Source of the DNA: Paenibacillus taiwanensis DSM 18679 | GTDB taxonomy: Bacteria > Bacillota > Bacilli > Paenibacillales > Paenibacillaceae | Assembly: GCF_000425125.1 (NCBI RefSeq) | Contig: NZ_AULE01000023.1 | Location: 124,001 to 188,000 of the forward strand | Length of the DNA stretch: 64,000 nucleotides | Direction: 5' to 3' | Part shown: one piece after another, positions 34,420 through 43,391 of the stretch | How positions within the stretch are numbered: the stretch's first letter is position 1 | How the letters are laid out: each line of letters starts with the position of its first letter | Notes under the pieces: model-generated | The model's database searches: none | Seen by the model: the letters and a program-made list of their open reading frames with translations, nothing else | Told to the model about the DNA's origin: nothing | Made by a program: the position numbers and the translations under genes

Positions 34420-35067
34420 ATGGTAATAGCGGATATTGCTTCTTATTTGACAGAAGAACATTTGACGGCATTTATGGAAACGTTCCGTTCCTTTGGACCG
34501 CTCCCCGGCATTTTGCTGACATTTATGAAATCATTTATCCCCCCACTCCCGACGATGATTATCGTAGGTGTGAACGCTGCTGTATACGGATTGTGGCTGG
34601 GATTTCTTTATTCCTGGATTGGCATTGTAAGTGGATGTTTGGTTACCTTTCTAATCATACGTAAACTAGCAGGGCATCGGTACGTGGAACGCTGGTCACA
34701 AAAGCCCAAAGTACAGAAAGCGATGCTGTGGGTACGTCACAATGCTTTTAGTTATGTGTTTTTACTAAGTATTTTCCCAGTAGGACCGTTTGTAATTATT
34801 AATATGGTAGCTGCGATCGCGCAGATGCGGCTCCGCTCATACTTGATTGCGATTGTATTCGGGAAAGCATTGATGGTATTCTCTGTTTCGATTATTGGAC
34901 ACGATCTGGAAAGATTTGTTTACCATCCGATAGAGCTTATATACGTTGTATTATTTGTAGGCATATCGTTATTTATTAGCAAAAAGATTGAAGCTCGTTT
35001 TACTAAAGCTACAACCAAACATCAGGAGGCAAAGTCGGCTGTAGCCGAGCAACGCCAATCCATATAA
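34420..35067 (+). CDS. TVP38/TMEM64 (VTT/SNARE-associated) family membrane protein
   Basis: About 215 aa from the preferred ATG at 34420, with five or six transmembrane segments. The core shows FGPLPGILLTFMKSFIPPLPTMIIVGVNAAVYG, followed by G(x)xxG-like motif FLYSWIGIVSGCLVTFLIIRKLAG and FLLSIFPVGPFVIINMVAA. These are the hallmarks of VTT/DedA-like proteins, some of which scramble or flip lipids. The earlier frame to 34306 has a poorly plausible, Cys/His-rich N-terminus and is rejected. Confidence 0.82.
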   Translation: MVIADIASYLTEEHLTAFMETFRSFGPLPGILLTFMKSFIPPLPTMIIVGVNAAVYGLWLGFLYSWIGIVSGCLVTFLIIRKLAGHRYVERWSQKPKVQKAMLWVRHNAFSYVFLLSIFPVGPFVIINMVAAIAQMRLRSYLIAIVFGKALMVFSVSIIGHDLERFVYHPIELIYVVLFVGISLFISKKIEARFTKATTKHQEAKSAVAEQRQSI

Positions 35068-35115
35068 TGGGTGGTGGGATGCCGACCTTCTGAGTGCCAT
35101 TAGATTTATATGAAG

Positions 35116-35150
35116 CAGCCCGGAGAGTAGATGTACTTGCTCCCCGGGCT
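35116..35150 (+). terminator. Possible terminator after the TVP38-like gene
   Basis: An AGCCCGGAGAG / CTCCCCGGGCT hairpin; only a weak T-rich end (ATTTGCTG) follows. Confidence 0.5.
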
Positions 35151-35242
35151 ATTTGCTGTCTGCGGAGCTTCAGCTTGGTTTCCTGTATCAGGATTTGAAG
35201 AGCGGAGAGAAACATAAAAAACATCACATTTGACGTAATGTA

Positions 35243-35259
35243 TGTAAGATAATATTACA
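35243..35259. promoter_or_regulatory. GlnR/TnrA box 1
   Basis: TGTAAGATAATATTACA matches the consensus TGTNAN7TNACA exactly. It lies 265 bases upstream of the ammonium transporter gene. Confidence 0.75.
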
Positions 35260-35366
35260 TTTGTTCTGCGCTTATTTGATTTGAATAGCGTTATTAAAGG
35301 TTTTTACTTAATAAATTCAACAAATAAAACGTGTTAAGGTTAAAAAATAATAAATTCAAAAATTGA

Positions 35367-35383
35367 TGTTATATATATTGACA
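35367..35383. promoter_or_regulatory. GlnR/TnrA box 2 overlapping the amtB -35
   Basis: TGTTATATATATTGACA fits TGTNAN7TNACA. Its last bases form TTGACA (35378-35383), a consensus -35, with TAAAAT at 35401-35406 (17-bp spacer). Binding here could control polymerase directly. Confidence 0.75.
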
Positions 35384-35427
35384 TTAATAAGGTGTGTCTT
35401 TAAAATACTAAGAAAATGAATTAAGCA

Positions 35428-35444
35428 TGTTATAAAACATGACA
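35428..35444. promoter_or_regulatory. GlnR/TnrA box 3 downstream of the start site
   Basis: TGTTATAAAACATGACA fits TGTNAN7TNACA. It lies after the predicted start site (near 35413), a position typical of roadblock-type repression. Confidence 0.65.
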
Positions 35445-35523
35445 TTATGAATGGTTTTGCTTCTAGTTGTGAACAAATGCAAGAAATATAACATCATATT
35501 AGATTGCGAAAGGACTGGTCAGG

Positions 35524-36792
35524 ATGGAGTTAGGAACTAGCGCAATATGGACAATGTTGGGGGCAATATTGGTGTTATTTATGCAGTGCGGGTTCATTAT
35601 GCTGGAAGCGGGTTCTACACAAATGAAAAATGCGGGTCATATTGCAGGTAAAACCGTCTTTTCAGTAGGAATTGTGTCGCTGGTATTTTGGGCGGTGGGT
35701 TATGCCTTTATTTTTGGTACACATGGGGGCCCCATAATAGGCTGGGGAGATTTCTTTGCGTTTGATATGAAAGATGTGCCAGATGGGAGCGTGGTGGCAC
35801 CGACAGTTATGTTTATGTTCCAATTAGCTTTTGCTGCCATCTCAATGTCCGTTGCTTGGGGAGGCTTTGCGGAAAGGGCGAAGCTTTCTGTATATCTGAT
35901 CTTTGCTGTAATTTTCTCTGCTATTATTTATCCAGTTATTGCGCATTGGATATGGGGTGGCGGCTGGCTTGCCGAGCATGGGAAGCAAGACTATGCGGGC
36001 TCAACTGTCGTGCACTTAACAGGGGCAATGGCAGCATTAGCCGCAACTATATTACTGAAGCCGCGTCTCGGCAAATATCATCCATCTGGTAAGCCTAATG
36101 AGATTCCAGGGCATAATCAGGTGTTTACGACCTTGGGTGTCATGCTGTTGTGGATCGGTTGGTTTGGTTTTAATGCAGGCAGTACGATTACGGCTGGGGA
36201 TGGCAGCTTTTTCGGATTTATAGCTGTGAATACGCAGTTGGGCGCGGCAGCTGGAGCTGCTGCTGCTCTGTTGATCTCTTGGGTGCTCATGGGCAAAGCT
36301 GATATCCCTACTATGCTTAATGGAGCTTTAGCGGGGCTTGTTGCGATCACTGCCTCATGTGCTTTTGTGGAGTCGTGGGCAGCTATCGTCATCGGTCTAG
36401 TTGCAGGGTTACTCGTATACGGCAGTATGCGAATGTTTGACAAGTTAGGCATTGATGACCCAATCTACGCCTTGTCCGTTCACGGGATGGCTGGCGTATG
36501 GGGGACCTTATCCAATGGTCTGTTTGCTACACCTGAGCTGGTGGATCAAGTAGGTGTAGGCAAGCCAGGCTTGTTCTATGGCGGTGGACTGGAGCAATTG
36601 GGAGTTCAGGCAATGGGTGTTGCGGTATGTGCCGCATTTGCTTTCACAGCGTCGTATGTTGTCCTTGCTATTATGAAGTCAGTGATGGGTCTTCGGGTTA
36701 CAGAGGAAGAAGAACTGGTTGGACTGGATATGAGCGAACATGGCTCTTATGGCTATCCAGAGCAGATGAAAGGTGTAACTACTCATCGTTAA
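35524..36792 (+). CDS. amtB: Ammonium transporter AmtB/NrgA
   Basis: 422 aa, eleven transmembrane segments. The twin His of the conduction pore are H164 (VVHLTGAMA) and H320 (SVHGMAGVWG); the conserved Asp is in QDYAGS near 156. Cytoplasmic FGFNAGST and ATILLKPRLGKY loops fit the family. The C-terminal tail (residues about 395-422) contains EEEELVGLDMSEHG, the usual GlnK-contact region. No glnK gene follows within the window. The upstream boxes imply nitrogen control by GlnR/TnrA. Confidence 0.95.
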   Translation: MELGTSAIWTMLGAILVLFMQCGFIMLEAGSTQMKNAGHIAGKTVFSVGIVSLVFWAVGYAFIFGTHGGPIIGWGDFFAFDMKDVPDGSVVAPTVMFMFQLAFAAISMSVAWGGFAERAKLSVYLIFAVIFSAIIYPVIAHWIWGGGWLAEHGKQDYAGSTVVHLTGAMAALAATILLKPRLGKYHPSGKPNEIPGHNQVFTTLGVMLLWIGWFGFNAGSTITAGDGSFFGFIAVNTQLGAAAGAAAALLISWVLMGKADIPTMLNGALAGLVAITASCAFVESWAAIVIGLVAGLLVYGSMRMFDKLGIDDPIYALSVHGMAGVWGTLSNGLFATPELVDQVGVGKPGLFYGGGLEQLGVQAMGVAVCAAFAFTASYVVLAIMKSVMGLRVTEEEELVGLDMSEHGSYGYPEQMKGVTTHR

Positions 36793-36847
36793 AATAAATG
36801 AGGTTATATTATATATTTCCAAATCATTATGCACGTTCTATTTACAG

Positions 36848-36890
36848 GACGGGGATGTCGGTGAAGTCTGGCGATATCCCGTCTTTTTTT
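36848..36890 (+). terminator. Terminator after amtB
   Basis: GGACGGGGATGTC pairs with the GATATCCCGTC arm, followed by TTTTTTT. Confidence 0.8.
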
Positions 36891-36980
36891 GTTCCAATGA
36901 CACATATTGATATACGGTTAAATTAGAGGGCAAAGAATGTGTTAGGACATTGAATGTATTATCGAAAAATACAACTAATT

Positions 36981-37211
36981 TCATTTCCTCTTTTGCGAAA
37001 TTTGTATAGCTATTATCGTGGATAACTGGATAGACATAGTTAAAGCCAAGATATTGAGAACATCTTGATCCGTAGATCCACCAATAACGATCATGATTAA
37101 GTTGAATATAATAAATGAGACAAGCAGCGATGCCAGTAGTACAATAATGGTTACTTTCCCTAATGCACCTCTAAATGACTGGCGAGCCTTTGTAGGAACT
37201 GCTATTAAGCA
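36981..37211 (-). pseudogene. Possible degraded membrane-protein ORF
   Basis: One minus-strand frame stays open for about 75 codons, ending at a TGA (36981-36983). It contains a convincing transmembrane-rich sequence (KVTIIVLLASLLVSFIIFNL, then ILALTMSIQLSTIIAIQISQKRK). There is no ATG/GTG/TTG with a ribosome binding site at its 5' end, and an upstream TAG closes the frame. It may be the 3' end of a gene lost by frameshift, or chance. I do not recognise the family. Confidence 0.35.
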
Positions 37212-37259
37212 AGATTGCTATTTAGAAACGGTACTTTAGTAGGTTTAGCTTTGCTTGGA

Positions 37260-37850
37260 TTATGGTGTAATACTAAACATATTTATCAAATCATGCCTTA
37301 TTTTTTCATGTTTACTGCTATTTTTATCTGAAGTATTTTTACGTTCAGATAAAGATTCTCCTTCCACATTTAGATTAAATACCCCATTCTGCATGTTTAT
37401 GATGCTATAGTTACCTGAAGTATTTTTTGCAAGTGTCACAAGGTATTTCGTATCTTTTTTCATTTCAATATAATGATCTGTTGTGATTTTTCTTTGCCCA
37501 TCTATGCGCTGTATGTATGCAACGGGTTCAATAACAGGGAGGGGAGAATTTAAATCCCATTCCCCTTTTAGTATTTTTTCAACCTTTATATCCGTCACTG
37601 TGTAGAAGTCCTGAATTGCACCTGAGGTGTAATTCTTTACAACATGCTCGCGATCTTTAAACTCATGAATAGGAGTGCCGATTAGAATGAGTTCCGCGCT
37701 GTTCGTTAATTCAATTGCAGTGTCATGTGAAATGTAGGATGCTTGAGTATTAATTTCTCCGCGATACACATTATATACAAAAAAATAATATAAAGTAAAA
37801 CACGTGAACAAGGACAATGTACTCACGACAATTTTATTTTTAATAGACAT
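37260..37850 (-). CDS. Membrane-anchored extracytoplasmic hypothetical protein
   Basis: 196 aa from the ATG at 37850, which has a good AAGGGGG ribosome binding site; the longer start at 37961 is rejected. One N-terminal transmembrane segment (IVVSTLSLFTCFTLYYFFVY) is followed by a beta-rich outside domain (ELILIGTPIHEFKDREHVV, VEKILKGEW, YLVTLAKNTSGNYSIINMQNGVFNL). The repeated pattern matches uncharacterised Bacillales surface proteins, but I cannot name a function. Confidence 0.7.
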   Translation of the reverse strand: MSIKNKIVVSTLSLFTCFTLYYFFVYNVYRGEINTQASYISHDTAIELTNSAELILIGTPIHEFKDREHVVKNYTSGAIQDFYTVTDIKVEKILKGEWDLNSPLPVIEPVAYIQRIDGQRKITTDHYIEMKKDTKYLVTLAKNTSGNYSIINMQNGVFNLNVEGESLSERKNTSDKNSSKHEKIRHDLINMFSITP

Positions 37851-38233
37851 ATGATCCCCCTTTTTTAATTGCAATTCCACCAACTTAGCGCTTAAGTGAC
37901 CCACTTTGCATGGAACTATGGTGTAGATTAACAGGGATGATAGGGATAAATGGGGAGGCAAAGACTGGGTAATGCAGTGTTAAATAAATAGCTATTTCTA
38001 ATCTTACAACAAATTATTAGAACAGAGCCAGTCCGCCTATGGACGATGAGGCGCATATGCGTTACGTGATGATATGAGCGTAGGCATTCTATCCAATTCA
38101 AAGGGACGTAGGTTAATAGGCCTGATTCAAATACGCCGCTCTCAACTCTATTGAAGCAGAATAGAAACATTTAACAGTTAGAAACGTAACAAAAGAGTGT
38201 GAAAATTCCGGTGTTTAAAGGAACGGTGTGTAA
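37851..38233. other. Divergent intergenic region
   Basis: About 380 bases between two divergent genes for exported proteins. Only the AAAGGAACG ribosome binding site before 38234 is clear. No recognisable promoter pair, repeat or RNA is seen. Confidence 0.3.
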
Positions 38234-39253
38234 ATGAGAAAATTAGCGTTGCTTACGATGACGGCAGTTGTGTTGCTGTGTACCCTTTTTAGTGTACCTT
38301 CATACGCGGAGCTTAACGTTGATGCCGCAGACAGTAAGGTCAATTCTGAGCTTGATTCAACTGTAATGGATCAGGTAAAAGCAGCTGTGAAGCAAGTCGC
38401 ACCAGACAATAACATAAAACCTGACATCCATGTGATCGTAGAGGATCGTGACGGAATTAAATTGGAGGGGGAGCTGTCTCAGCCAGCCGCAAAGTTCAGT
38501 ATATTTTATGACAAAAAGAAGCAGAGGGTCAATCATACATCGGTCTATTATCAGATTCAACAACAAGAGATGGTGTTAGACGATGCCTTGCAGAACAAGA
38601 TAACTAACTTTAAAAAGACGTTTGAGGATAAAAAGTATCCTTTTAAGTTTGACTCGTTCTGGCGGATAAAATCCCCTTATCAGGATAACGAGCCGAGAAA
38701 CTACTGGGTATTCTGGGGTGTTGATCAGGCGCTAGAGATCGACCTTGATAAAGGGAATCGGATTACCGCTCACCAAAGCTTTTCTTTAAAGCAAATCGAT
38801 GCAAAGCTGTTGGCAAAAGCAACAAAAGCGATTAACCAGTTAAATTACTCCGATAAAATCGATATTACATACGTGTCGCGAATGAGAAATGAGCAAGATG
38901 GAAGCTTTTTCTGGTATTTTTATGATCGATACGAACATAATTACATTAAGATAGGTGTCTTGACGAATAAGGTTTGGGAAGCAGAGGCAACGAATATAGA
39001 TTGGTTTGATGAAAAAGACTTTGCGAAGTCGTTTGCGAAGCCGAAATATAGTCCAACTAAGGCGATTTCAATTGCAAGTGTTTCTGTTAAAGCACTATTT
39101 AATGTAAATCTAACAGGTTATAAAGTGAAAGTGAAGTTAAACGAATATACGTTTACACGAGACAAACAGGCTACAATAATCGGAAAAATAAACAAGAAGG
39201 GCCAGTTTTATTCTTTAAAAATGATACCGTCTGCTGGAGCTTTAATACAATAA
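38234..39253 (+). CDS. Secreted protein of unknown function
   Basis: 339 aa. It has a signal peptide (LALLTMTAVVLLCTLFSVPSYA, cleavage likely after SYA near residue 25). The mature part is charged, Lys-rich and without Cys. It contains YPFKFDSFWRIKSPYQ, two repeat-like halves (YYQIQQQEMVLDDALQNKITN and FSLKQIDAKLLAKATKAINQ) that look like PepSY-like or YcdB-like repeats of sporulation/cell-envelope proteins. This resemblance is weak. It starts 14 bases after a purine-rich ribosome binding site and ends in a terminator. Confidence 0.65.
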   Translation: MRKLALLTMTAVVLLCTLFSVPSYAELNVDAADSKVNSELDSTVMDQVKAAVKQVAPDNNIKPDIHVIVEDRDGIKLEGELSQPAAKFSIFYDKKKQRVNHTSVYYQIQQQEMVLDDALQNKITNFKKTFEDKKYPFKFDSFWRIKSPYQDNEPRNYWVFWGVDQALEIDLDKGNRITAHQSFSLKQIDAKLLAKATKAINQLNYSDKIDITYVSRMRNEQDGSFFWYFYDRYEHNYIKIGVLTNKVWEAEATNIDWFDEKDFAKSFAKPKYSPTKAISIASVSVKALFNVNLTGYKVKVKLNEYTFTRDKQATIIGKINKKGQFYSLKMIPSAGALIQ

Positions 39254-39258
39254 TAAAG

Positions 39259-39293
39259 AAGCAGCCATCCTATCACAGGATGGCTGCTTTGTC
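39259..39293. terminator. Bidirectional terminator between the secreted protein gene and qoxD
   Basis: A perfect AAGCAGCCATCCT / AGGATGGCTGCTT hairpin sits between convergent genes. Confidence 0.9.
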
Positions 39294-39336
39294 TTATAGA
39301 GGTGTTATTTGCATAACTACACTTGTACTCTCGATC

Positions 39337-39624
39337 TTACAAGTAACCCCAAATCATTGTAAACAATGTGCCAAAGATCGTAACCAGACCAACAAACAAC
39401 GCATAAGCGATATTGGTATAGTTCGAAGCTTTGTTCGACTTGTCTTCATCAATGTGCATAAACATAAACAACTGAACAGCTGCTTGAATGGCAGCACAGA
39501 TGAGTAGAATCGTAATTGCTGTCGTAAAGGACATATCCCAGACGATGACCGCTAGTGCGACTACAGAAAGGATGAGAGAGAAGACGTATCCCATCACATG
39601 ACGAATCGGGAATAGTTGTTTCAT
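39337..39624 (-). CDS. qoxD: Cytochrome aa3 quinol oxidase subunit IV
   Basis: 95 aa, three transmembrane segments (HVMGYVFSLILSVVALAVIVW, FTTAITILLICAAIQAAVQLFMF, NIAYALFVGLVTIFGTLFTMIWG). This is the small CyoD/QoxD accessory subunit needed for assembly. Last gene of qoxABCD, one base after qoxC. Confidence 0.92.
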   Translation of the reverse strand: MKQLFPIRHVMGYVFSLILSVVALAVIVWDMSFTTAITILLICAAIQAAVQLFMFMHIDEDKSNKASNYTNIAYALFVGLVTIFGTLFTMIWGYL

Positions 39625-39625
39625 G

Positions 39626-40222
39626 TCACATCAATCCTTTCAAGTATACAAAGCTGAAGATAAAGATCCAGACAACGTCAAGGAAGTGCCAGTACAGCGA
39701 GAAAATAAACGATTTGTTCGCTGTATCGTGTGTAAAGCCTTCACGTTGGGTCTGAATCATAATACCCGAACCCCACAACAGACCCATTGTAACGTGGGCA
39801 CCGTGCGTACCTAGCAAGACAAACAAGCTAGACAAGAACGCTGACGTTTGCAAAGTCGCGCCTTCGTGAACATAAGTGACGAATTCATAGATTTCGATTC
39901 CTAAGAAACCGAGACCTAGCAGCAACGTGATGGCCATAAACGTCATAAACGGCTTCTTCATACCTAAGCGCATAGCATGGATAGCTAGACCACACGTAAA
40001 GCTGCTCGTTAAGAGCAAGAACGTTTCCAGCAATACAGGCTTGATCTGGAATATTTCCGCAGCCGAAGGGCCAGTGCCCGAACGGGTCCAAAGCGTAAAG
40101 TAAACGGCAAACAGAGTCGAGAAGAGCACGATCTCCGCGCCGAGGAAGATCCAGAAACCAAATATGCGGTTACTGTTCTCTTCCGTCTGATATTCTAGCG
40201 GCAGCGTTTTATCGATCTTCAT
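39626..40222 (-). CDS. qoxC: Cytochrome aa3 quinol oxidase subunit III
   Basis: 198 aa, five transmembrane segments, matching CyoC/QoxC-type subunit III (GAEIVLFSTLFAVYFTLW, GTHGAHVTMGLLWG, FSLYWHFLDVVWIFIFSFVYL). The start overlaps qoxB by 4 bases (ATGA), indicating translational coupling. Confidence 0.94.
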   Translation of the reverse strand: MKIDKTLPLEYQTEENSNRIFGFWIFLGAEIVLFSTLFAVYFTLWTRSGTGPSAAEIFQIKPVLLETFLLLTSSFTCGLAIHAMRLGMKKPFMTFMAITLLLGLGFLGIEIYEFVTYVHEGATLQTSAFLSSLFVLLGTHGAHVTMGLLWGSGIMIQTQREGFTHDTANKSFIFSLYWHFLDVVWIFIFSFVYLKGLM

Positions 40223-42162
40223 GCTTTATCACCCCGCAGTTGTTGTTCCGTCTTGTTGATTTCCTTCACCGATATATGACGACCATGATCACGTTCAAAG
40301 GAACGGACAGCAAGCATAACCACAATCGCGATACCGGAAATGATAGCTGGTGTCCACCAACTGAATATCATAAAGAATCCGAAGAAGAAGAAAATAACAC
40401 CAAGTACGAATGGCTGCCCATTGTTGTTAGGCATATGAATCTCTTCAATCTTATCTTCAAATAAAGGTTGTTTGTCTTTTTTCCAGAACCAGAATGCATC
40501 CAAGCTTTTCACATTTGGTGTGACTGCAAAGTTGTATTCAGGAACAGGACTGTGTGTTGCCCACTCAAGTGTACGTGCATCCCACGGATCGCTTGTTGTA
40601 TCGCGTGGCTCGTATCTGAAACTCCAGTAGATGCTGTATACGAGTACTGCAAATCCGATAGCAAGTCCGATGGAGCCAATCGTTGCAAGCAAGTTAAGCG
40701 GCCCGAATCCTGTACTTGCAGAATACGTGTACATACGGCGTGTCATCCCTTTTAGTCCCAAGAAGAATAACGGCAAGAATGTCACGTTAAAGCAAATTGC
40801 GATCAACCAGAATGCAAGCTTACCAAGACGCTCGTTCAGGCGGAAGCCGAACAATTTAGGGAACCAGTAGTACATACCTGCGATAACTGCAAATACAGTA
40901 CCTGGAATCAATACGTAATGGAAGTGAGCAACCAGGAACATCGTGTTATGGTACTGATAATCGGCACTCGCCATAGCAAGCATAACGCCGGTTACGCCAC
41001 CGATCGTAAAGATCGGAATAAAGGCGAGAGAATAAAGCATTGGTGTTGTAAACTGTATCCTACCCTTATGGAGGGTGAAGAGCCAGTTGAATATTTTAAC
41101 CCCTGTCGGAATGGCGATTGCCATCGTCGTAACGGAGAAGAATCCGTTAACCATCGCACCGTGTCCCATCGTATAGAAGTGATGCGCCCATACGAGGAAG
41201 GATAAAAGTGAAATTGCGACCATACTGATAACCATCGATTTGTAGCCATACAAATTTTTGCGTGAGAATGTAGAAATAATTTCACTGTAAATACCGAAAG
41301 CAGGTAATACAACGATATATACTTCAGGATGTCCCCATACCCAGAACAGGTTGGCCCAGAGCATATCCATACCGCCGTTCGCCATCGTAAAGAATTGCGC
41401 ACCGAACATCCGGTCGAACATCATTAACGCAAGTGCAACTGTCAAGACAGGGAATGCAAATACGATAATGACACATGTAATTAATACGGACCATGTAAAC
41501 ATAGGCATACGCATCAATTTCATGCCAGGAGCACGCATTTTGAGAATCGTAACGATAAAGTTAACACCTGTCATTAACGTACCGATACCTGCAATCTGCA
41601 AGGCAATTGAGTAGAAGTTATTCCCTACGGTTGGGCTAAGCTCAAGACTTGCAAGTGGGAAGTAAGCCGTCCAACCTGCATCTGGAGATCCGCCGATAAC
41701 AAAAGAGATGTTAAACAGCATGGCTCCGGAGAAGAAGAGCCAGAAGCTTACCGCGTTCAGACGTGGGAACGCTACGTCGCGTGCACCAATCTGGAGCGGA
41801 ATAACAACGTTCATCAAACCGATAATAAATGGCATTGCCATAAATAAGATCATAATGATGCCGTGAGTCGTAAATACTTCATTATAGTGCTGCGCGTCTA
41901 AGAACTTCATGTCTGGCCCTGCGAGCTGCGTACGCATCATGAGTGCGTCTACACCGCCGCGGAACAGCATGACAAGCGCGGATAAAATATACATGATACC
42001 GATTTTCTTGTGATCGACAGTAGTCAGCCACTCGCGCCAAAGATAGCCCCACTTCTTAAAGTAGGTTAAGCCTACGAGGATGGCAAGCGATACAAGCACG
42101 ATGCTGGCCATAGCGCCATAGATCATCGGTTCGCCGGTAACGAAAAATTCGTCCCATTTCAT
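40219..42162 (-). CDS. qoxB: Cytochrome aa3 quinol oxidase subunit I
   Basis: 647 aa. Heme-copper oxidase core: heme a ligand in TTHGIIM, Cu-B His in WGHPEVY with the cross-linked Tyr, HHFYTMGHG, and the second pair VAHFHYVLIPGTVFA. The N-terminal extra helix and long C-terminal region are typical of quinol oxidases (CyoB/QoxB). Proton pumping is expected by family. Confidence 0.96.
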   Translation of the reverse strand: MKWDEFFVTGEPMIYGAMASIVLVSLAILVGLTYFKKWGYLWREWLTTVDHKKIGIMYILSALVMLFRGGVDALMMRTQLAGPDMKFLDAQHYNEVFTTHGIIMILFMAMPFIIGLMNVVIPLQIGARDVAFPRLNAVSFWLFFSGAMLFNISFVIGGSPDAGWTAYFPLASLELSPTVGNNFYSIALQIAGIGTLMTGVNFIVTILKMRAPGMKLMRMPMFTWSVLITCVIIVFAFPVLTVALALMMFDRMFGAQFFTMANGGMDMLWANLFWVWGHPEVYIVVLPAFGIYSEIISTFSRKNLYGYKSMVISMVAISLLSFLVWAHHFYTMGHGAMVNGFFSVTTMAIAIPTGVKIFNWLFTLHKGRIQFTTPMLYSLAFIPIFTIGGVTGVMLAMASADYQYHNTMFLVAHFHYVLIPGTVFAVIAGMYYWFPKLFGFRLNERLGKLAFWLIAICFNVTFLPLFFLGLKGMTRRMYTYSASTGFGPLNLLATIGSIGLAIGFAVLVYSIYWSFRYEPRDTTSDPWDARTLEWATHSPVPEYNFAVTPNVKSLDAFWFWKKDKQPLFEDKIEEIHMPNNNGQPFVLGVIFFFFGFFMIFSWWTPAIISGIAIVVMLAVRSFERDHGRHISVKEINKTEQQLRGDKA

Positions 42163-42189
42163 ACTGAGTTGACTCCTTTCTGTTTCTTT

Positions 42190-43191
42190 CTAGTTGCCGT
42201 GCTGAGCATGGTCATTTTCTTTGTTGTCCATGTCCATTTCGGAATGGTCCATTTTCGAGTGATCCATATTGTCCATCTTAGAGTGATCCATCTTCGAATG
42301 GTCCATTTCCTTGTCTGCTTCGTTATGGGAGTCAGCATCAGAAGATCCGTGGTTATGTCCACCATTAGCGCCCTCTGGTGCTGGTCTGAATGTTAAATGA
42401 GTAGACGAATAAGATTTGCGGCCGAGATGATCGGCTTCAAGCAAGCTGTCAAACTCAGCTTCTGTTAATGCCGGAGCGGTCTGCTTCACTTCATTGACCC
42501 AGTCCGTATAGCCTTTAGGTGACATCGCTAGCACTTCAAAGTCCATGTGGGCAAAGCCTTTACCCGAGAAGTTCGAGTTCTTGCCGACAAAGGAACCTTC
42601 ATGCTCTGCAACAAGGTTTAACTTCGTAACCATGTCACTCATGGCGTACTTCTGCCCGCCAAGTTGTGGTACCCAGAAGCTCGTAATCGGTCCGAAAGAG
42701 TACAGACGGAATTGAACAGGGCGGTTAGTCGGGATGTTGACATAGTTAACGGTCTCGACGCCCTCTTCCGGATAGCTGAAGTGCCATTTCCAGTCGGAAG
42801 AAGAAGCATAAATAATTAATGGCTTCTGATCTTCATAGCCTACTGGTGTTGTTTCTACTGCATTAGTCGAACGAATCGTTACGACTGACAGAATAACAAC
42901 GATGATGACGGGAATAATCGTCCAAGTGATTTCCATCCATTTGCTGCCCTCTTCATGTGGCGGTTCATAGTCTGGAGCTGCTTTGGATGCGCGATACTTC
43001 GTCAACATGTAGATGTACAGTACATAGACGACCAACAATACGACTGCCATGACGATCATGGAGAAGATGATGACGTCCGATTGGGTCTTGGCTACAGGGC
43101 CTTTTGGATTCAGAACCGCAAGTGAATCACAGCCGGTCAGCAGCACAAGAAGAGCTGTAAATACGGTGAGTAACAACCCTTTCTTTTTCAT
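42190..43191 (-). CDS. qoxA: Cytochrome aa3 quinol oxidase subunit II with Met/His-rich tail
   Basis: 333 aa lipoprotein. The lipobox ends at Cys21 (LTGCDS), two transmembrane segments follow, then the cupredoxin domain. The Cys and His ligands of Cu-A are absent (no CxxxC in the GSFVGKNSNFSGKGFAH region), so it oxidises quinol, not cytochrome c. The last 50-60 residues contain four MDHS(K/E) units such as KEMDHSKMDHSKMDNMDHS and end DHAQHGN. Such Met/His tails bind copper in other proteins. It is the first gene of the operon. Confidence 0.94.
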   Translation of the reverse strand: MKKKGLLLTVFTALLVLLTGCDSLAVLNPKGPVAKTQSDVIIFSMIVMAVVLLVVYVLYIYMLTKYRASKAAPDYEPPHEEGSKWMEITWTIIPVIIVVILSVVTIRSTNAVETTPVGYEDQKPLIIYASSSDWKWHFSYPEEGVETVNYVNIPTNRPVQFRLYSFGPITSFWVPQLGGQKYAMSDMVTKLNLVAEHEGSFVGKNSNFSGKGFAHMDFEVLAMSPKGYTDWVNEVKQTAPALTEAEFDSLLEADHLGRKSYSSTHLTFRPAPEGANGGHNHGSSDADSHNEADKEMDHSKMDHSKMDNMDHSKMDHSEMDMDNKENDHAQHGN

Positions 43192-43375
43192 TAACGTACC
43201 CCTTTCTCTGTGGTGAACTATATATTAAGAATTGTTGGGATAATCCAATCTGCGACCATGGTCTATCTTATTGAAGTAACACCATAAAAACAAACCAAAG
43301 AGAAAACCATAATTGACAGCAAAAACCAGATATGGTGGCAATATTTGAGCGTCGCATGCTTGAATTTGCTTGAAA

Positions 43376-43391
43376 TGTGAGGAATATCACT
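43376..43391. promoter_or_regulatory. Fnr/Crp-type box candidate
   Basis: TGTGA-N6-TCACT fits the TGTGA-N6-TCACA/T consensus of B. subtilis Fnr. Its distance to qoxA (185 bases) allows repression or activation. Without a mapped promoter it is only a candidate. Confidence 0.4.

Larger units (their letters stand above)
35068..35523. other. Regulatory region of the ammonium transporter gene
   Basis: About 456 bases, very AT-rich, without a gene. It holds the possible terminator near 35116, the three GlnR/TnrA boxes and the promoter TTGACA/TAAAAT at 35378-35406. A repeat of TAATAAATTCAA occurs near 35310 and 35349. Confidence 0.6.
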
